Below the pieces are notes generated by a model. That model worked only from the letters and a program-made list of their open reading frames with translations, had not been told where the DNA came from and did not search any database. The position numbers and the translations under genes are program-made. A stretch of DNA of 54,565 bases. Source: an uncultured Sanguibacteroides sp. (GTDB lineage Bacteria > Bacteroidota > Bacteroidia > Bacteroidales > Marinifilaceae). Each line of letters starts with the position of its first letter. Positions within the stretch are counted from its first letter, which is position 1. This document shows, piece by piece, positions 50,981 through 54,565 of this stretch. Location of the stretch: the NCBI RefSeq assembly GCF_900543425.1, contig NZ_UQRQ01000021.1:1-54565 (forward strand), read 5' to 3'.

Positions 50981-51207
50981 ACCTTTCCGTTTTTAGTTGT
51001 TTTCTCGATCTCTATCGGTTTGTAGGTTGCCCGTTCTTTGCGATCGGTGGTGGCGGCACAACTGATACCCCGATCATTCATGGCTTTGTTGCGGCCGATA
51101 TGAGTTTCCGGAAATTTTTTCTTCTTGGAAAAAAAAGTGGAGATTCCCAGTCCGATAACAGCCAATCCGATTAGTACGAAGACAATAAGAAAGATTTTCC
51201 AAATCAT
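50977..51207 (-). CDS. Small membrane protein
   Basis: 76-aa protein with one N-terminal membrane helix (WKIFLIVFVLIGLAVIGLGIST) followed by a basic, charged tail with FPETHIGRNKAM and ISCAATTDR. This looks like a small Bacteroidetes membrane or secreted protein often found as a solo gene, but the function is unknown. It is convergent with the CpsB-like gene. Confidence 0.7.
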   Translation of the reverse strand: MIWKIFLIVFVLIGLAVIGLGISTFFSKKKKFPETHIGRNKAMNDRGISCAATTDRKERATYKPIEIEKTTKNGKV

Positions 51208-51234
51208 TTTGATGTAGATTTTAAATTATGAGTT

Positions 51235-51242
51235 CAAAATTA
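51235..51242 (-). promoter_or_regulatory. Predicted -7 element for the small membrane protein gene
   Basis: On the minus strand TAATTTTG is a perfect TAnnTTTG match 28 bp upstream of the ATG. No good -33 TTG is seen at the right distance, so confidence is limited. Confidence 0.4.
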
Positions 51243-51378
51243 GCTTTTTTCGGTATATATGGCTCGAAAAAGGTAAGTTTTGTTCTGTACCAATGTCGAT
51301 ATTCTTTATTTCAACGTTGATTAAGGAAAAAAGTTAAAAAAAAAGGATTAAAAAAGTTTATTTTTACTTTGTTTTTCC

Positions 51379-51386
51379 TACATTTG
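51379..51386 (+). promoter_or_regulatory. Predicted -7 element for the PUR-type gene
   Basis: TACATTTG is a perfect TAnnTTTG match about 30 bp upstream of the start codon, with a T-rich -33 region (TTTA at 51357-51360, 18 bp spacing). Confidence 0.5.
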
Positions 51387-51416
51387 GGCAGCAAAGTCAA
51401 ATAAAATTCAAAAGCA

Positions 51417-51719
51417 ATGGAAGGATACGAACAAAATGAAGGAATGGATACGATTGATAGAGAGGAGATCTATTCTAACGCAGTGAAAGCAGGGAAAAGA
51501 ACCTATTTCTTTGATGTGAAGGCAACCCGTAATAGTGATTATTATCTTACTATTACCGAGAGTAAAAAGAAATTTGATAAAGACGGGAATCCTAGTTACG
51601 AGAAGCATAAAGTATTTTTGTATAAAGAAGATTTCGATAAATTTGTGGAAGGTTTAGAAGAAGCTATTGGTGTGGTAAAAGCGGCCATCAATGGCGAATT
51701 GCCTAAAAGAGAAGATTAA
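51417..51719 (+). CDS. PUR-alpha-like nucleic-acid-binding protein (DUF3276)
   Basis: 100-aa protein with a single PUR repeat: KRTYFFDVKATRNSDYYLTITESKK (about residues 27-51) and KVFLYKEDFDKFVEGLEEAI. This is the DUF3276 family, widespread in Bacteroidetes and spirochaetes, binding single-stranded DNA or RNA. It has its own promoter and terminator. The specific role is not known. Confidence 0.92.
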   Translation: MEGYEQNEGMDTIDREEIYSNAVKAGKRTYFFDVKATRNSDYYLTITESKKKFDKDGNPSYEKHKVFLYKEDFDKFVEGLEEAIGVVKAAINGELPKRED

Positions 51720-51743
51720 ACGCTGTAGTGTGCTGCGATATAG

Positions 51744-51774
51744 ACGGGTGATGCGTACGTGTCACCCGTTTTTT
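51744..51774 (+). terminator. Rho-independent terminator of the PUR-type gene
   Basis: An 8-bp perfect stem, ACGGGTGA (51744-51751) with TCACCCGT (51762-51769), a ten-base loop and six T, 25 bp after the stop codon. Confidence 0.85.
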
Positions 51775-51940
51775 AATTTTTGCTTATTCTACTTATTATG
51801 TCTTTGTGAAAAATCATGCAGGTGCAAAAGGAGTCATAAAACGTTCGAAACTGATAATCGAGTAGGCATGAATAGGCTTAAAATCGGTCTCTTTTTTATT
51901 TCGTTAGTATGCCTTTTTTATTTCGTTGGAAATATTGTGT

Positions 51941-51948
51941 TATCTTTG
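51941..51948 (+). promoter_or_regulatory. Predicted -7 element for rarA
   Basis: TATCTTTG is a perfect TAnnTTTG match, 62 bp upstream of the rarA ATG. The -33 region is T-rich without a clear TTG at the proper spacing. Confidence 0.45.
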
Positions 51949-51957
51949 TGTAGGTAA

Positions 51958-52009
51958 ATGACGATTGTAGATTAAAATGATTAAGTGATTGAAGGATTAA
52001 GAGATTGAG
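51958..52009 (+). repeat. Short intergenic repeat before rarA
   Basis: ACGATTGTAGATTAAAATGA and GATTAAGTGATTGAAGGATT words fill the leader and touch the rarA start codon. Confidence 0.7.
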
Positions 52010-53284
52010 ATGGATAACAAGCCGTTAGCAGAACGAATGCGACCGAAGTCTTTAGAAGATTACATCGGTCAACAACATTTGGTAGGGCCGGGAAAGGTGC
52101 TTCGTAAGATGATTGATTCCGGAGTTGTCTCTTCGTTTATTTTGTGGGGACCTCCGGGGGTCGGAAAAACGACCTTGGCCATGATTATTGCGGAGCAGTT
52201 ACAACGTCCTTTTTATGTGTTGAGTGCGGTGAGTTCGGGAGTTAAGGATGTACGGGAGGTAATTCAAAAAGCCGAAAGTCAACGGTTCTTTAATACTCCG
52301 AACCCGATTTTGTTTATCGATGAGATCCATCGATTTTCTAAAGCACAGCAGGATTCTTTGTTGGCTGCCGTGGAGAAGGGAACGGTGACGTTGATAGGGG
52401 CGACCACGGAAAACCCCTCTTTTGAGGTCATTTCCCCTTTGTTGTCCAGGTGTCAAGTGTACGTGTTAAAAGCGCAGGATAAAGCTGATTTGGAAAAATT
52501 GATAGACCGGGCTATTCAAAAAGATTTTTACCTGAGTACTCGGAATATTACCGTGAAGGAGAAAGAGGCTATGATCTCGTATAGCGGGGGGGATGCCCGA
52601 AAGTTATTAAATATATTGGAGTTGGTAGTCAATGGATTAGGAGATGGAGATATTGTCATAGACAATGAAGCTGTCCACCGGGAATTGCACGAGAATCCAT
52701 TGATGTATGACAAGGACGGGGAGCAGCATTACGATATCGTATCGGCCATGATAAAGTCTATCCGGGGAGGAGATCCGGATGCCGCATTGTATTGGATGGC
52801 TCGTATGTTAATGGGAGGAGAAGATCCGAAGTTTATTGCCCGTCGATTAATCATATCCGCTTCGGAAGATATCGGTCTGGCCAATCCGAATGCCATGTTG
52901 ATTGCCAATGCCTGTTTTGAGGCGGTCCATAAGATCGGAATGCCGGAGGCTCGTATTCCTTTAGCCGAATGTGTTATCTATCTGGCAACATCACCGAAAA
53001 GTAATTCGGCTTATTTAGCTATCGGTGCAGCGATGGAAGCGGTTCACAATACCGGTAATTCGCCTGTTCCCCTGCATTTGCGTAATGCTCCGACCAAGTT
53101 GATGAAAGAGTTGAATTACGGGCAGGACTATAAATATCCGCATGATTTTCCGGGGAATTTCGTGGAACAAAACTATCTCCCGGAAGAGTTGAAGAATAGG
53201 AGATTTTATAAACCTCAAGCTAATGCCCAGGAACAGAAGATATGGGAAAGATTGGTGTTGTGGTGGAAAAACAGAAGAGATTAG
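52010..53284 (+). CDS. rarA: Replication-associated recombination protein A (MgsA/RarA, AAA ATPase)
   Basis: 424-aa AAA+ ATPase that acts at stalled replication forks. It has LAERMRPKSLEDYIGQQHL, Walker A GPPGVGKTTL, Walker B LFIDEIHRFSK, IGATTENPSFEV, and the C-terminal MgsA domain with SIRGGDPDAALYWMARMLMGGEDPKFI and SASEDIGLANPNA. All are strong RarA hallmarks. The final codons AGAGATTAG merge with the intergenic repeat that follows. Confidence 0.97.
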   Translation: MDNKPLAERMRPKSLEDYIGQQHLVGPGKVLRKMIDSGVVSSFILWGPPGVGKTTLAMIIAEQLQRPFYVLSAVSSGVKDVREVIQKAESQRFFNTPNPILFIDEIHRFSKAQQDSLLAAVEKGTVTLIGATTENPSFEVISPLLSRCQVYVLKAQDKADLEKLIDRAIQKDFYLSTRNITVKEKEAMISYSGGDARKLLNILELVVNGLGDGDIVIDNEAVHRELHENPLMYDKDGEQHYDIVSAMIKSIRGGDPDAALYWMARMLMGGEDPKFIARRLIISASEDIGLANPNAMLIANACFEAVHKIGMPEARIPLAECVIYLATSPKSNSAYLAIGAAMEAVHNTGNSPVPLHLRNAPTKLMKELNYGQDYKYPHDFPGNFVEQNYLPEELKNRRFYKPQANAQEQKIWERLVLWWKNRRD

Positions 53285-53625
53285 GTGATTAAGTGATTAA
53301 GTGATTAAGAGATTAAAAGATTAAAAAGATTTACGATTTTGGATTTTAGATTTATGATTTGAAGAACCAAGGGATTCTGGGATTAAAGGATTCAGTGATT
53401 TAGTGATTGGGGATTCAGTGATTAAAAAGATTTACGATTTTGGATTTTAGATTTATGATTTGAAGAATCAAGGGATTCTGGGATTAAAGGATTCAGTGAT
53501 TTAGTGATTGGATGAAATTTACGATTTCTGATTTTAGATTTACGATTAAAAGAAGACAAGATCAGAATCTAATCATAAATCGTAAATCATAAATCAAAAA
53601 TTAATTTACAATTAGAAGGATCGGA
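53285..53625 (+). repeat. Intergenic repeat array with tandem 101-bp duplication
   Basis: Starts at the rarA stop codon with GATTAAGTGATTAAGTGATT words. A unit beginning GATTTACGATTTTGGATTTT at 53328 recurs at 53429 (period 101 bp), including AAGGGATTCTGGGATTAAAG in both. The array ends with AATCATAAATCGTAAATCAT and TTAATTTACAATTAGAAGG. Confidence 0.9.
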
Positions 53626-53682
53626 TTAGGCAAGAGTAGCGAGTTATAAATTAAAAATATATGAATTAATTAGGATATAGAT

Positions 53683-54483
53683 ATGTATAGAGAATTGGTT
53701 GATAAAGAGATGTTTTTTTTGTTGGCGGGACCTTGTGTGATAGAGGGAGAAGAGATGGCCATGCATATAGCGGAACACGTTAAAAAGATAACGGAACGCT
53801 TGCAGATACCGTATGTTTTTAAAGGATCGTTTAAAAAGGCCAATCGTTCTCGTTTGGATTCGTTTACGGGGATCGGAGATGAGAAGGCATTAAAAATATT
53901 GGCAAAGGTGAGACGGGAATTTGGAATTCCGGTGGTGACGGATATTCATAGCGAACGAGATGCCGTGTTGGCCGCTGAATATGCGGATGTATTACAAATT
54001 CCGGCTTTTTTATGTCGCCAGACCGATCTGTTGGTTGCTGCTGCTAAAACCGGGAAGATTGTTAATATTAAGAAAGGGCAATTTTTATCTCCGGAAGCCA
54101 TGCGTTTTGCTTCCGATAAAATCAGGGAGTCCGGAAATGATGAGGTTATGGTGACGGAACGGGGAACTACTTTCGGTTATCAGGATTTGGTGGTCGATTT
54201 CAGAGGGATCCAAATGATGCAAAATGTTTGTAAATGTCCTGTCATCGTGGATGTCACACATTCGTTGCAACAGCCCAACCAGACTTCAGGCGTCACCGGA
54301 GGACAACCGGCTTTGATAGAAACGATTGCCAAGGCAGGAATTGCCGTGGGAGCGGATGGACTCTTTATCGAAACACATGCTGATCCGAGTCAGGCAAAAT
54401 CGGATGGAGCCAATATGTTGCGTCTGGATTTATTGGAAGGATTACTGGAAAAATTGGTAAGGGTTCGTAAAGCCATTCTTTAA
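53683..54483 (+). CDS. kdsA: 3-deoxy-8-phosphooctulonate synthase (KDO-8-P synthase)
   Basis: 266-aa TIM-barrel aldolase that joins phosphoenolpyruvate and arabinose-5-phosphate to KDO-8-phosphate for the LPS core. It has LAGPCVIEGEEMA, FKGSFKKANRSRLDSF, GIPVVTDIHSE, QIPAFLCRQTDLL, NIKKGQFLSPE, VDVTHSLQQPNQTSG and FIETHADPSQAKSDG. The length is typical. It is separated from rarA by the repeat array and is not part of the capsule operon. Confidence 0.97.
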   Translation: MYRELVDKEMFFLLAGPCVIEGEEMAMHIAEHVKKITERLQIPYVFKGSFKKANRSRLDSFTGIGDEKALKILAKVRREFGIPVVTDIHSERDAVLAAEYADVLQIPAFLCRQTDLLVAAAKTGKIVNIKKGQFLSPEAMRFASDKIRESGNDEVMVTERGTTFGYQDLVVDFRGIQMMQNVCKCPVIVDVTHSLQQPNQTSGVTGGQPALIETIAKAGIAVGADGLFIETHADPSQAKSDGANMLRLDLLEGLLEKLVRVRKAIL

Positions 54484-54565
54484 TTGTAAATTAAAGGATT
54501 CAGTGATTGTCGATTTCGGATTTTTGATTGCCGATTTTAGATTTAAAGATGGCAAGATCAGAATT
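54484..54565 (+). repeat. Intergenic repeat, partial copy at window end
   Basis: GATTCAGTGATTGTCGATTT and TTTTTGATTGCCGATTTTAG followed by ATTTAAAGATGGCAAGATCA. The last 60 bp are the near-exact reverse complement of the first 60 bp of the window. Confidence 0.85.

Noticed and set aside
51691..51957. 88-aa ORF downstream of the PUR-type gene, with a 29-residue membrane-like peptide at its end (51868-51957)
   Set aside because: It starts inside the PUR coding region, runs through a clear terminator at 51744-51774 and overlaps the predicted rarA -7 box. Composition is not protein-like, so it is most likely chance.
53285..53625. CRISPR-like array after rarA
   Set aside because: Repeats have no regular 25-40 bp unit with unique spacers, and no cas genes are present. 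The unit is a 101-bp duplication of low-complexity words.

Overview
The window looks like a chromosomal segment of a member of the Bacteroidales. The evidence is Bacteroides-type promoters (TTG, about 19-20 bp, TAnnTTTG), an UpxY-type NusG-like antiterminator, a Wzi/Wza/Wzc/CpsB capsule export set, and a DUF3276 PUR-type protein. The etfB-etfA-acyl-CoA dehydrogenase operon next to lpdA would suit a butyrate- or amino-acid-fermenting genus such as Odoribacter or Butyricimonas. That assignment is inference only.

Layout. 1-5.6 kb: lpdA (minus strand) and the plus-strand operon etfB-etfA-acyl-CoA dehydrogenase, closed by a clear terminator. 5.6-6.47 kb: an intergenic repeat array, then AT-rich DNA carrying a promoter. 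6.47-12.2 kb: wbpE-like aminotransferase, upxY, wbpB-like and wbpA-like dehydrogenases, and the initiating glycosylphosphotransferase. 12.4-14.4 kb: an AlbA_2-type regulator and an unknown gene. 14.4-14.9 kb: repeats around a candidate structured RNA. 14.9-41.6 kb: the AT-rich, serotype-specific part of a surface polysaccharide locus. 41.8-44.6 kb: accessory genes (a stand-alone 133-aa gene, a second AlbA_2 regulator, an ORF6N protein). 45-51 kb: wzi, wza, wzc, wbpD-like and cpsB-like export genes. 51-54.5 kb: a small membrane protein, the PUR protein, rarA and kdsA.

How the genes work together. The WbpA, WbpB, WbpE and WbpD homologues together predict synthesis of a UDP-2,3-diacetamido-2,3-dideoxy-glucuronic acid type precursor, with the four genes split between the two ends of the locus. 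WbpA/TviB plus WbpP/TviC could also give UDP-GalNAcA. RmlA, two FdtA-like isomerases and an FdtB-like aminotransferase suggest a 3-amino-3,6-dideoxyhexose. The N-formyltransferase that sits between them is a pseudogene with two stops and two frameshifts. Assembly would use the initiating transferase, three GT4-like enzymes, a DUF354 protein, Wzx and Wzy, then Wza/Wzc/Wzi export.

Two cassettes stand out as possible novel decoration chemistry. The first is a Dlt-like set: adenylation enzyme, GNAT, carrier protein, MBOAT and a DltD/AlgJ-like SGNH protein. The second is an N5-(carboxyethyl)ornithine synthase-like opine dehydrogenase followed by an ATP-grasp ligase and a CapA protein. The window is also peppered with one family of GATT/AATC-rich intergenic repeats that abut, and sometimes run into, coding sequences.
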